The notes under the pieces were generated by a model that saw only the letters and a program-made list of their open reading frames with translations, searched no databases and was not told the origin of the DNA. Source: Balaenoptera acutorostrata (taxonomy: Eukaryota > Chordata > Mammalia > Artiodactyla > Balaenopteridae). Taken from it: DNA of 64,000 nucleotides. Position numbers and translations under genes: made by a program. Position 1 is the stretch's first letter. Each line of letters opens with the position of its first letter. Positions 35,110-46,929 of the stretch are shown here, piece by piece. The stretch is from positions 129,732,708 through 129,796,707 of the forward strand of contig NC_080064.1 in assembly GCF_949987535.1 (NCBI RefSeq), written 5' to 3'.

Positions 35110-35330
35110 ACTTACATAACTTTTGAACAAATATTTAAGGAAGGTCTATTATGTATCAGGCACTATTTTAGGCACATGGACTACAAAGATAAACAAGACA
35201 GACAAGGTTCACACTCTCATGGAAACTACATTCTAGTGAGGGAGACAGAAAAATATGAACTAAACAAAGAGAATTTCAGAGAGTGAAATGAGCTTTGAAG
35301 GCAATTAAACTGCATAACAGAAAAAGAGAT
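35110..35330 (-). mobile_element. Ancient LINE-2-like repeat (antisense)
   Basis: It shows 'gaacaaatatttaaggaaggtctattatgtatcaggcac', 'cactctcatggaaactacattctagtgagggagacag' and 'gagtgaaatgagctttgaaggc'. Confidence 0.6.
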
Positions 35331-35334
35331 ACAG

Positions 35335-37490
35335 GGATGATTGCATCCTTAGGTCCTGCTCTTCTAAACCTGTTTTCTGTGCTCCTGCTCATAGAGTAAC
35401 ATTCTTCTTTGAATTGTTTTTTTTCTTTCTGTACTTAGTGTAAGATGGACCTGAGGTTACCTCCCTTTCAGAAGAGAATCCTTTACCCTGGGAAGATCTA
35501 AAAGAATGCGTTAAGGCAGTTATTCCCTCGACTTTAGGAAGAAACTCTCTCACTTCTGTATTTTTCTTTCTGTCTTGTTTCTCCCCAACAAAATGGTGAG
35601 ATATCCAGGGTCAAGATTAGGAATTGGGTCCAGGAAAAGAAGATGAATGAGGCTACCTATTCTACCTTTAATACATCCTATTGGAGAGGGATAAAATGAT
35701 TCTAACCTATCTCTCTAGATTGAGTCATAATTTTGCGATTTTTCATTGATTAACTCTCTGTATGACTCACATGTGAACATATGTGAAGACTACAGGCTCC
35801 TGATGGAGACCTTCAGAGTTTAGGAACCCCAAAGTCTTCCTCCTTCTATCATGAAGATATAATTAATATTGTCACTCCTTTTCTTAAAATGTTCCTGGCA
35901 GCAGCAGTAAACTCAAGTGTCAGGTCCCCCATTTGCATGGGCCCTTCCAGACCCTTGAGAAAGGCCCTAGCAATATGGTCACACGTTACTATTAAGTTTA
36001 TAAAATAGTATGTTTTTGTGTCATTTCCCCAAATTATATTTCAGGCTCCAAAAACCCATGTCTGTCCCTGAGTATTATTAAGCATAGAGCTTATCCATCT
36101 ACAGTGCCAAGGAGGTTAGAGCTGCTCAGTATCCACTTGTTATATTAAAAATAACATTTAATTTTTACTCTATTTTACTTAAATATATACTTTTCTCAAA
36201 AGAATGGCATTGGCACAACAAACCGTTTTGATGTTTGAACTGTCTACTTATATAATAGTACCAGTTACAATCATCCTCACTTTCCCAAATAAGTAGAAAT
36301 AGAAATTCATCCTGTTGTCTCTGTTTCCAAAAGTAAATGAATAAGCCACTGTTTTGAGTTCTTAAAATACTTTCTTTTCAACACAGATATAAGTAAAGGT
36401 GTGATAAGCTTTCATGTTTGACATTAATACCAGAACAAAATCTCATTTAAAAGTTTGGAGAATATTTATTTGTAATGAGTTAAGTCCATTTCCTCCCCAA
36501 GTTGTTTTTTCTTTTAATGATAAAGGCTACCTAAATGATGATAATGTGAAAAGGTGAATCACAAATCATAAAACACAAGGATCACCTATATCATGGGCTT
36601 TACTATAAAAGAAAATTTCACCTTATAAATAAAATGTGACATTTGTGCCGATAATAGGCTAAGAACCTTAAAAGATCAGACCAGCGCTGGTACCCCAGGA
36701 TTCCAGAAGTCTTCCTAGAATTATATGGAAGATAAATAATTTTATGGTGTTCCCAAGGAAGTGATAAACTGAGTCTCTACTGAAATTCATTCACAAGACA
36801 ATGACAATTTGCCACTAAATAATTCCTCAAAGTTGCTCTCTGAGGCTAAGTACTTAACTCCTAGGGTAATGAATGAGGTGGCTGCCATATTATTGTGATC
36901 TAGATGTGATCAGGGAATTTCTATCTGTGTGGCGTGATTAGAAGGGCAACTAAAATATCTCCTCAGAAATTCAGACTTTTCAGTTCAGTCTCAGGCTTTT
37001 CATCTTGAAATAGGTCTTCTTGAAAAAGAAAACAAACTGATCAACCATGCATTAAGCTGTTGTTTGTAACTGTCTTAGATGGGATCAATTAAACATTATC
37101 ATAAATGTAGATAAATGTAGAGCATTTAAGACAATGAGATAGATGAATGCCCAAGGCAGTGAGGGAAACAGGGAAGAGAGAAGAGAAATTTCTAAAGACT
37201 GACGTTGAGAAGATGAGGAGAGTCCTTATCTTCAAGGTAATATATTTAATTGGCTATCTTAAAAATAAATTTATTAATCATCTCTGCACATATTATTTCA
37301 ATAGAACTTTGTTCTGTGAGGAAGAGGAAAGAATAACTTTTTGTTTTTTAGTGTGATCTTTGGATTTTTCAAAGTATATGCTTATCTGGTAAAGAATCAT
37401 GGATATGCATCACTGAGGGAAAATTATATCATTATTGTATGTTCTGCCTCTCTCCAAAAATCATAGTTTTTCACCTAAAAGTCAGACTTG
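35335..37490. other. Repeat-poor region, no gene seen
   Basis: About 2.2 kb, the longest stretch in which I recognise no repeat. It is AT-rich with no open frame above about 70 codons. Confidence 0.5.
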
Positions 37491-37494
37491 AGTA

Positions 37495-37625
37495 AGTCTA
37501 TCTCTCTCTTTAGATCATAAGCATCTGAGAAACAGAGACCATGTTTTCTTCACTGCGGTATTCTCAGGACCTAGCTTATTGCCTAGCACAAAAATTGCAT
37601 GGAATAAATGAAGTTTGGAAAAAAT
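37495..37625 (+). mobile_element. LINE-2 3' end (sense)
   Basis: It shows 'gatcataagcatctgagaaacagagaccatgttttcttc', 'cctagcttattgcctagcacaaa' and 'ggaataaatgaag', the L2 tail pattern. Confidence 0.65.
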
Positions 37626-39080
37626 AAAAAGATTAAATAAATTGATAACCAAATGTACTTTAGTAGTTTTAAGGGACAAAAAGAACTAAAATATTTTCAA
37701 GGCTCAGAGGGGTACCTTTATGAAAATTATGTTCTATCAGATAAATTACCAAGTTCAAAATATGAAAAATAAATATAATGCAGCATCATAAAGAAACATT
37801 TCAGATATTTATGAAAATGGACTTTGAGAAATATATAAACTCCTATATCAAAAATTTCCCTTTCTTAGGAAGAGAGCTGGAAGGACAATGATGTATGATG
37901 AAGTCTAGATAGAGTGACAATCCAGTTTATTGATACTTTTAGGTCTTTGGATAATTCAGTCACAAGCCCTAATATAGTTCCCCATCAGTTATGAAATATA
38001 TTGATTGAAAAGAGCAAATATCTCCTCTTTCAACATCCACCTATTTTTGGACAAGCATCTTCTAATTTACCCTTTCCTGCTCAGCGATTTTGCTTACCCC
38101 TAAATCAGAAGATACAAACTGGGGATCCCAGGCTGAGGTTAGACTTCAACAATATCCTATTTAGTCTGCAAATAATTAAATTTATTTTCTCATATTAAAA
38201 ATTCAGATGTCCAACTTTTGTCCATCTTTTCTTGAGAAAAAAAATGGTGGAAATGTAAGACCCACATTTTCTCTGCTAACATGAGTCTGGAGGTGAGGAG
38301 CAGCTGCCTCTTTTAGAGCTCTCCAATTCACCACAGTCCTTATCCAATTTGTTTCATTCATTTATGTTACTGTGTGGCCCTCCTTATCATCTGAGCTTAT
38401 AACCTCTAAAGAGATCAACGGTTTTCACTTAAAATGAATTTATTTTTAATTTCAAATCTCTATTTACTCTAATTGGCTATTACTAACCAGGTATTTAATA
38501 ACCAGAGTATACTGGTACACAAAGGATCTATTTGTCATCCTTATTAAAAAAACATTTTAATGCAACATTTGCTCACTCCAGGGGTCCCAAATGTTGCTTG
38601 AAAACTTTGGTAAGAAATTTACCTCAGTTTTTGTTGAACTGTATTTCTTATTCCATCTTCCATCCTTTGTTGAAGGAAACACTTCTGAAGTTTGCACAGT
38701 TTAATAGGTCAGGGTTAGGACACGGAAAGTTGATTGAGCATGTCCAATTCAGAAAAGGTAGACGAGCAATAAGACATGCCCCAGAGCTCAGGCAGGTGGA
38801 GGGATGCCATCAACATGTCCTTCTTTGACCTGCAGCCTACTATTCCCTATTAGAATGATGTACTTCATTAGACTTGGGTCATTCCCCAGCCATGCGGATT
38901 GAATTAACAGTATTTGTATACATATGTGATGATTTTAGTGAATACTGTCTGTCCAACATTGTAGTAAAAACTATGTTACAGCACCTCATGAAAATCACTG
39001 ACACCTAAATAAAACAGTCTTGTGTTGATATGGCCTTGCCAGCCAAATGGACCCTGTTGAACTTTTCTCTCAGAAGTTTT
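37626..39080. other. Unassigned sequence
   Basis: No gene or named repeat. Frames such as 38532-38828 lack any protein signature. Confidence 0.5.
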
Positions 39081-39097
39081 TATTATAAAAATAACAG

Positions 39098-39403
39098 GGC
39101 TTCCCTGGTGGTGCAGTGGTTGAGAATCCGCCTGCCAATGCAGGGGACACGGGTTCGAGCCCTGGTCTGGGAAGATCCCACGTGCCGCGGAGCAACTGGG
39201 CCCGTGAGCCACAACTGCTGAGCCTGCGCGTCTGGAGCCTGTGCTCCGCAACAGGAGAGGCCGCGATAGTGAGAGGCCCGCGCACCGCGATGAAGAGTGG
39301 CCCCCGCTTGCCGCAACTAGAGAAAGCCCTCGCACAGAAACGAAGACCCAACACAGCCATAAATAAATAAATAAATAAATAAATTAATTAATTAAAAAAC
39401 AGA
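39098..39403 (+). mobile_element. CHR-type tRNA-derived SINE
   Basis: Complete copy with the head ggcttccctggtggtgcagtgg, an intact B box ggttcgagccc at about 39151-39161, the GC-rich body with ccgcgatagtg, and an (AAAT)n tail. The flanks are similar (aaaaataacag before, aaaaaacag after), so the target duplication is imperfect. Open frames on both strands across it (38976-39370) are by-products. Confidence 0.96.
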
Positions 39404-39404
39404 A

Positions 39405-41146
39405 TAATAGTTTTTAATCCATCAAAAATGACATTTTAATAGTGGTTATACCTTTTCAAAGTATATGCACTGCCCCAAAGACATTTGAATGCCTTCTGGC
39501 GATGGAGAGGATGATAATCAGTCCTTCAGATCAATGCATGGGATGCTACAGTTTAGGTGAAGTTAGTTCTCTACGGATTATCATAAGCAGAGCACTTAGT
39601 GAACATACTGCATTTAAATCATTAGTGCATTGTGTAGTTCTCAGTGAGCGTGGGTCCCCTGAGTGCTCTCAGAACCATTACCACACACTCTGAGCATTTA
39701 CTTCTATCTTTAAGGATAGTCACTGCTGAAAAGAGATATTCAAGATGGGATGGAGTCATCTTAAGAAAATACACACACAGATTCCCACAAGACAAATTAA
39801 TATCATTTTAAGAAACAAAACATTCAAGTGCTATTCGATATCCGATTTGAAACTTTATTATGTTAACAACTGCATGAGTGGGGGCTTTTTCAGATTTTTC
39901 CATTTGATTTTTCTGGCCATTACATTCAAAATGACCTTCATGCAAAGATATATAATATCGCAAGCTAATGAAGAGGCAATCCTGAGTAGTCTGGGCAGGA
40001 ATGAGTGAGTCCCAGGCATCATTCAAAAAATAATTATGCACCTGCTGGGGTGTATTTTCTGCCTTCAGTAAATACTGACACGTCTTCCTCTCCATTGCTA
40101 GAAGAAGATTTATTGGAGTCTGTGTTCTACCATAGTTTTGTTCTTGTTCTGGGTTTTTTTTTTGTTTACTAGAATCAAACAGTTACAAGTCACTGGGATT
40201 TCTAGTTAAACCTGAGCTGCCAGTGGACAATAGAATTAAATACAGTACTGGATACAAGGTGTAGGAAGAAATCAGACACCAATCAGCCATTGCGTCAGGC
40301 ACAAGAGCCAGGAAGGAAAATATAGTAATTTACCAACTAGGATCTGGGGTGCGGGGAAACATCTATTCTCTTAACAGAGGCCATTTGCAGAGTGATGTGA
40401 TGGCTGGCTGTAGCCAAGATTCTAAAGTCAATCAGACAATGTAAGTACAATTGTTTGCAGAGGGGTGGGGTGGAGAAGAGTGTTGACTCCTGACCTGTGT
40501 AAGGAGTCCTTTCGTTTCATCTACAAATACCTCCTGTGGTCACCACACCCAATATTCAATACTTCCTTAAGAATTGGTACTTAGTTAACTCTCTTTTTAT
40601 CATGCTAAAGTACTGCCATTGCTCAAGAAGACTTCTGTGCCACATAGTCAAGGCTTCCAAATCAGTTTCTTTGTCTCACCATCTGCACCGCCTTCTCCTC
40701 CACCCCACTCCAGCTACTCACTCCCACAGCCACATCCTGGACCTTTAGTTGTTTGTCACTCCATTCTTGAAATCTTCTGTTCAGACACACTATTGTCCAG
40801 TCACAATCTCCTCTCCTGGTTCTCCCATTCAGTTATTCCCACTTCATCTGCTCTTATTCCTCACAAGCCTTCCTATTCTCTTCTCCCTTGCAAAGACTAC
40901 TCCAATCTTCACATCTTTCCTTATTCAATCTAGACTCCATATCCCAACACTTGAATCACTATCTAGCCAAAACTTTGGCTACCTTGCCTCAAAATCTTTT
41001 CAATTTTCTCATATGGTAATAGCCTAATATTGAATTAACCCATATCAAATTTTATTTAACTTTCTGTAGTCTATATCAAATCATCCTCCTAAACCCTATC
41101 CTACCTCATTGCCAAATGACCTTGCCTTTTACTTGATGGAGAATAT
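39405..41146. other. Unassigned sequence
   Basis: No coding region. 40620-41100 is C/T-rich and could be decayed LINE-2. A T-run lies at about 40154-40162. Confidence 0.45.
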
Positions 41147-41162
41147 AAAAGTCACAAAGTAG

Positions 41163-41524
41163 GGACTTCCCAGGTGGTACAGTGGTAAAGAATCTGCCTT
41201 GCAATGCAGGGGACTCAGGTTCGATCCCTAGCCAGGAAACTAAGATCCCACATGCCTGGGGGCAGCTAAGCCTGCGTGTCACAACTACTGAGCTCACGCG
41301 TCTCAACTAGAGCCCATGTGCTGCAAACCACAGGGCCCACGTGCTCTGGAACCCACGCGCCACAACTACAGAGCCCATGCGCCCTGGAGTCTGTGCGCCA
41401 CAACTAGAGAGAAGCCTGTGCGCTGCAACGAAAAATCCCGTATGCCTCAACGAAGGTCCCACGTGCCGCAACTAAGCCCCAATGCAGCCAAAAATAAATT
41501 AAATAAATAATAAATCTTTAAAAA
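41163..41524 (+). mobile_element. CHR-type tRNA-derived SINE (older variant)
   Basis: Head 'gacttcccaggtggtacagtgg', B box ggttcgatccc at about 41219-41229, many 'cgccacaacta' body units and an A-rich tail. The 16-bp flanks AAAAGTCACAAAGTAG (41147-41162) and AAAAGTCACATAGTGG (41525-41540) match at 14 positions. Confidence 0.96.
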
Positions 41525-41540
41525 AAAAGTCACATAGTGG

Positions 41541-41865
41541 AAATGACCTCGACTTTTTGCCATCCCACCTGCAATCTTACCTGCGTCAATCAATACCCAT
41601 TCTTGTTACCTAATTGCCTCTCCAATGTAGAAGTTGTCTTTCTCTAGTTGTCTGAGCATTCCTTCACTAGTGCTCTATATCGCATACCTTCCAGCTTCCA
41701 TTTAAATGTATTTTTTCACATTAAAATTTTTTTATTTAATAATTTTAAAGTAATTTATTCAATTATGGATGCAGCATCTTTCATTAGTATATTCATAATC
41801 AACATGACCGCTTAAAAAAGTCCTTTCTTTTGTCCAGTTTCTCCAAGGCACCATTTAACAAGTTT
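41541..41865. other. Unassigned sequence
   Basis: Probably the same older sequence as 40620-41146, split by the SINE insertion. Confidence 0.4.
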
Positions 41866-41867
41866 CT

Positions 41868-42060
41868 GAACACCTATACCAGGTGTTGCACGTTAATTAA
41901 CACCTACCACATAAGGTAGCTACTATTATTCTCATTCTACAGGTTAGAAACTGGATCTCAGGCAGAGTTATATGTTACTTAACATTCCACAGTGACTGGC
42001 AGATTTGGGATTGGAATTTAGGTCTCCCCACACTGAAGTTTGTCTCTTCTATTTGCTACT
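41868..42060 (-). mobile_element. MIR SINE (antisense)
   Basis: It shows 'tataccaggtgttgcacg', 'taaggtagctactattattctcattctacaggttagaaactgg' and 'gacttggcag'-like 'gactggcagatttgggattgg'. Confidence 0.8.
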
Positions 42061-42270
42061 TTGCATCGATCATCATCCCCCTGACCTACAATGCATTTTT
42101 TTTTCCTGTTCCTATCTCTGTACACCTGGAAAAAATCAAATTAAGGCACTGTTGATAGCAGTGGGAAGAACAACTTATCAAGGCAAAGAACTTGTTCAAG
42201 AACTCTGAACAGAAGGAATCAGTAATATTCAGACTGACCTCATCCTGCCTTCTCCTTCAGGAATCCAAGG

Positions 42271-42715
42271 TGAAGGAATAGGGAAGAACCTTTGTATTCT
42301 ATTACAAGTTCATCACTAGAGGGATATTGCCTATAAGCTTAAATTATACATAGTTGCCCATCTCTGGGATCCCTGCCTCCCAGGTAATGAGAATTAAGCT
42401 AAAATACCTTTGTTTATCTCATGTGAAACATCCTAACCAGGCCCACCTGTGAATGGCTGCAAGAAAGAAGAAATTAACAAATCCCCTCCGGAGGCTGACC
42501 GGAACCAGGAAATGCTTGACTTTACTCCTTCCCCTTTTAGTATAGAAGAAGCCTAAGTTCTAACTCAGGCAAGATGGTTCTTTGTGGGGACGAGTCTACC
42601 ATTTTCTTGGTCTGCTGGCTTTCTGAATAAAGTCACTATTCCTTGCCCCAACAGCTCCTGTCTCAATTTATTGGCCTGTCTTGCAGCGAGCAGTTTGAGC
42701 TTAGACACGATAACA
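42271..42715 (+). repeat. 5' LTR of the class I provirus
   Basis: Starts TG and ends ...ataaca (42715). The TATA-like box agtatagaagaag at about 42539 carries an A-to-G change relative to the 3' LTR. The polyadenylation signal aataaa is at about 42626. The first bases differ from the 3' LTR by a small deletion. Confidence 0.92.
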
Positions 42716-42907
42716 AATTTAGGCACAGCCCACCAGGAACCTTGCTGCTCATGGCTGCCTGTTCACGTCAAGCCCTAGCAGCTGCTGCGGCCACTTGTCC
42801 TGGGACATCTTCCCTTCAAAATTCCCCAGAGCAGCACCGGCTGCCCCAGCACTTGGCAGTAGGAGCAAGGAATCAGCATTTGGGAGCTGACAGCTCTCTA
42901 CAGTAGG

Positions 42908-42913
42908 GTAAGT
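42908..42913 (+). other. Candidate retroviral 5' splice donor
   Basis: TAGG|GTAAGT in the leader, about 190 bases after the 5' LTR, matches the vertebrate donor consensus almost perfectly. In simple retroviruses this donor makes the env mRNA. The role is inferred from position. Confidence 0.5.
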
Positions 42914-42940
42914 AACTCTGGTATGTATAGCTTGAAACTT

Positions 42941-43110
42941 TATTCTTCTCCGATTGGAGCTTTTTCTCCAGAATAAGCCAGTGTGTTTGAGGTACCCTGT
43001 TGGAGAGAGGAAGTAGTTGTATTTCCTCTCCATCTGGAGCTTTTTCTCTGGAATAAGCCAATTTGTTTTGTGTTTGAGCGCGGTACCCTTTGGAGAGAGG
43101 AAAGAGTTGT
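42941..43110 (+). repeat. Tandem duplication in the proviral leader
   Basis: Two diverged units, 42941-43020 (80 bp) and 43021-43110 (90 bp), lie end to end. They share ctctcc, tggagctttttctc, gaataagcca, ggtaccct and tggagagaggaa in the same order. The second unit carries about 10 extra bases before ggtaccct. Confidence 0.85.
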
Positions 43111-43208
43111 TGGACTTTTACCTGACTTGTGAATCGGTTTGTTTCTTTGGATATTTGAGATTGTGTATGCAGTTTGTGTTTTGTTTTCTTGAATTTCTGT
43201 TTTTAAAA

Positions 43209-46200
43209 ATGGGGAATGTTTCAATTATCCCTAAAGAAATTCCTCTGTGGTGCATTTTGGATAAGTGATCTGATTACAGCTATTGAACCCATGGATGAGA
43301 GGGAGATGATATTTTATTGTAACAATGTGTGGCCACAGTACCTGTTAAGATATCCACAAGGGGTTTAACAGGGTTATCTCGGGACCCTGTGCACCATGTA
43401 CTGCTACCCTTGCTGTGTTAATGATATCGTTTATGAACTACTGTGTGGTTGGTATATGTAAAACCCCAAGTCTAAACTTGAGGGTTTATTTAGGATTTTC
43501 TGGTTTTCCTATGGGTTTTTTGTTTCATTTCATTCGGTACTCTCTCCATTTACAGCCAAATCAGCTTTGTGATATTTAAAACTTTTACTGATGTCAAATG
43601 GAGGAAAGGAACAGGAAAAAAAAAAAAAAAAAAAAACTTGTCTGTTCTTGTCCAAGAATGGGATATTCCCAGGAAGAAGAGAAATGTTCCACTTAGTTCC
43701 TAAAATCACCAAAAGTGACAAAAAGATACTTCTATATCTTTTCCATAAACATTAGTATAAACAGTGTAGCCATCTAGACAGTGACCTTGATTTGTCCCGT
43801 CTGTCAGAAACACACTTTGAATCCAACCTCTTTTCCAACTGATGGGTTTTACATTGTTGTACCTGATTCATGGCTGAAATTTTGGAATGAGAACTATGAG
43901 GTCCCTGTTTTTTTATGTTTGTACATGTGTTATAGATGTGTGGCATTGCCAAAATTAATTTGTAAAAGAGCTTTATTTAATTAGCTTAAAGGAAATTAAG
44001 TGCTTATATAAATACTCAAATACAGGACTGGCCAGAATGAATTTTGGGTTCACATGGTCTGGGAAATTTTCAGTAATTGATTAATATCTTGTATTAAAGT
44101 TAGCTTAAGCTTATTGGTCTGATTAATACAGACACGTCTTTAGAGTCATCAACATTAAGTATAATACGACAGAAGTATCTAGGTTTACTAGAAATCAAAT
44201 AAGGCCTTATTATTCCTGTTACTAAGTTTATCAGCAAGGAAAATAACAATATGACAAAGCTTTTAAGTAAATAAAATAGAGATAAATGCGGTTAGAGTTT
44301 TAGGTAAACTCTATAGGAATAGTTATGTTTTGGGAATAGTTATGTTTTAGCAATGTCTATCTAAAATAGTCTCTCCAGGTTTTCATAACTTGAAACTAAG
44401 TTAGTTGAAGAGAATTCGTTGACTACCTGGGTCATCTCAAATATGATAAACTATTAGAATGCTAATTACTGGGCAGGTCTAAGTTTACCTATCTTCCTCT
44501 CCTAAGAAGAGGAAGACTAAAGCATAAATTTGTCAATTAGGAAATGCTGGTATGACAAACAGTTTACAATTACTTGCTTCTTGGTTTTCTCTAGAGATTA
44601 AGGTTTTAAGGTTAAGAATTATAAGGGAAACATATCAGTATGCAAAGATGTAGGCTGTGTGTTTTCATCAAAGAAGGTATGAAGAATGAAAATGCATTTT
44701 GTTAAAGGGAAAATGGTGGTTTTGTCCTAGAATTGGTTGTCTCTGAATGGAAAAGAAAGTGTGGGACAGATAATATGGATACAGAAATTATGGAAAGTTT
44801 GTGGAGAAGGAACACTGAAAGTTTTGTGCATGGTCAGGATTGGCTAAGATTAAAGTTAATTAAGAAAATGATTTTTAAAGGTAAAATGGTACACAACCTA
44901 AATTTGATTCTCTAAGAGGACAAAGTTTTCTTAAAATATTGAATTTGGTAATAGAGTCTGAGTTTTTTTAAGTGATCTGTACTTGCCATTGAGGTCTTTT
45001 ATTATCACTGGTTAAAACTTTTTGATATTTTTGACAGACTTCCCAAAGATCAAATTCTAAATGAAGTTCATTTGACCTCTAGCTAACTGTGAGGTTTTCC
45101 AAAGGGTCCCTGGAACACCTCAAATTATTTGTTTTCTCTCCATATCAGAGAGGAATATTAAAGTAATTAGGCTTATTTGGTATGTTAAATTATGTGGGAA
45201 GCATTGTCAAATAAATGGTGATTAAAAACTTGTATCATGTGTGTAAACATTATTAATATACACTAGAAATTATATGGAACTCCTAAAATTCTGATATATC
45301 CTGGTAAATGATATCAGTCATAATTATCTTAAATTGTATGTCACAGCAGTAACCAATTTTCTTTTCAATTGCATTGTAATCCCAGTTTGTCGATGCCAAA
45401 GCTAAAAGGCTTCCTTTTAATGGTTAGAGATGATCAATTGATATTCATGGTTTTACAGTGGCTTTTGAATGATTCTATACCTATTTTGTGATGAAGCGGG
45501 AAAGAATGATGAAATCCTTTACGTGCAAGCAAGCATTTGTGCCGTTACATCTAGGAAAATAAGAAAAGGAGAGGAATGAGAGTGAAGATACGTTGCTTCA
45601 AACCTTAACTCCTCCAGCTGAGCTGGCTGTCCCAGCTTCTCTGGCCGTTATGCCAATATATCCACCCCTTCCTTTCCTATCCAGCCCCAATTCCTGACAC
45701 TGGGACTCAGGACTTCCCCTCTTTCTAGAGATCAATTAGAAAGTCCTGTGTTAGTTTCTGGGGTACAGTGACTTGGTCTGGTATCACCATCTAAGACCCG
45801 ACAGGACACCCAATTTGGGCCAGGAGCCACTCCCAGGCCAGGGTAATTTCCACTGCTGTTATCTCATATGGGGCTAAATGCAAATGATCAGCCAGCTGGA
45901 TTTCTCAGACTTATTTACTTGGAAAGATCACAACCCTCCTTATTACGGAGGATACTCTACACCTGAAGCCCACTTGGCAGGACCCATAGTTGAACCAAAC
46001 TGGGACCCCAATGAGGGAGGAATGACCTTGTTACAGCAGTATTTACTAGTGCATCTCGGCAGGGCTTTGAAAAGAGGAAACAAAGCAAAGGAGTTCGAAA
46101 AAAATTCAAGAAACTCAGCAAAAAAAAAAAAAAAAAAGGCCTCTCTGAATTTTTGGAAAGGATTTATCAGGCCTACAGATGTCATCTTAATGCAGATCTT

Positions 46201-46591
46201 GAGGTCCCTGAAAATATTAAAATTTAACTTTTGGGAGGGCAAAGTGCCTCAGATATCAGGAGAAAGTTGAAAAATTAGATGGTGCATTTGGAATGAACCC
46301 TTCTCAGTTGGTAGATGTTGCTTTTAAAGTGTTCAACAGGGGACAATGACAGAAGAAAGAAGAGGCAAAATGAAATGCCACTTTTCTGGCAGCAGCATTG
46401 GATTCTTGAAAGGGGAGTAACCGAAGAAAGGTAAGCCACGATTGGGGAAAGAACAATGTGCTTACTGTAAGGAGGAAGAACATTGGAAAACAGATTGCCC
46501 TAGACTAAAACATAAGAAAAACAATAAAAAGACAAGAGCTTCTCATATCTTAGAAAGAGAACACTTTGAAGAGGCCCAGGGGCTCCCTTGA
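43209..46591 (+). pseudogene. gag: Retroviral gag remnant (matrix, capsid, nucleocapsid)
   Basis: Gag forms the virion core. The start at 43209 reads Met-Gly-Asn, a myristoylation-type matrix start, and stops after 19 codons. A related frame (FYCNNVWPQY) continues near 43310. A capsid-like block with DLFTWKDHNPP lies at about 45908-45940, in an open stretch that runs to 46270. The nucleocapsid zinc knuckle CX2CX4HX4C is intact at 46457-46498, and its frame stops at 46589-46591. The gap of about 2.6 kb between the matrix start and capsid is far too long for gag. 43450-45590 is AT-rich and non-coding. Runs of A at 43616-43637 and about 46120-46137 add frame damage. Broken beyond function. Confidence 0.8.
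43450..45590. other. AT-rich non-coding stretch inside provirus
   Basis: Separates matrix-like and capsid-like parts of gag. It has no long frame, no recognised element and no clear insertion boundary. It holds a 16-bp direct repeat GGAATAGTTATGTTTT at 44316-44331 and 44333-44348, and an A22 run at 43616-43637. It could be an unrecognised insertion or a family-specific spacer. Confidence 0.6.
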
Positions 46592-46623
46592 ACTTGAGGT
46601 GCCTAATTCCAATTTCCCCACAG

Positions 46624-46690
46624 CCCCAGGTAAAATTGACAGTGGGGAATGAGCTGATTAACTTTCTGATAGACCTCACCCTGAAGTTTT
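46624..46690 (+). pseudogene. pro: Retroviral protease fragment
   Basis: A short frame reads like the start of a class I retroviral aspartic protease, ending in LID at 46666-46674. The catalytic Asp is present but is followed by Leu-Thr where Thr/Ser-Gly is needed, so the active site is destroyed. The rest of the domain is missing at the poly-C tract. Confidence 0.6.
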
Positions 46691-46719
46691 TCACCAGAAC
46701 AGCTTGATATCAGATCCCG

Positions 46720-46740
46720 CCCCCCCCCCCCCCCCCCCCC
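46720..46740 (+). repeat. C21 homopolymer
   Basis: Twenty-one consecutive C, flanked by further CCCG and GCCTCCCG. It sits where protease sequence ends and pol is deleted. Long pure C runs can form i-motif or G4 structures and are prone to assembly error, so the true length is uncertain. Confidence 0.9.
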
Positions 46741-46929
46741 GCCTCCCGCAGAACACGCTTTAAGCCTACAGATGGCACTTGTAAAAACCCCAGAAAGGGA
46801 GAGCTCTTCCCCTTCTCCCCACCTCCTTGGGTCTGTGAAAAGGTAAGACCAGAAATGTGTGCCAACTGCACCCCAGGGAAGGCCAAAAACATACGGCCAA
46901 TATGAATCCCATTAAAAGAGTATTCTGGG

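Noticed and set aside
43781..43984. 67-codon frame with several CXXC-like cysteine pairs inside the provirus
   Set aside because: It does not match any retroviral zinc finger spacing and lies in AT-rich non-coding sequence. Probably chance.
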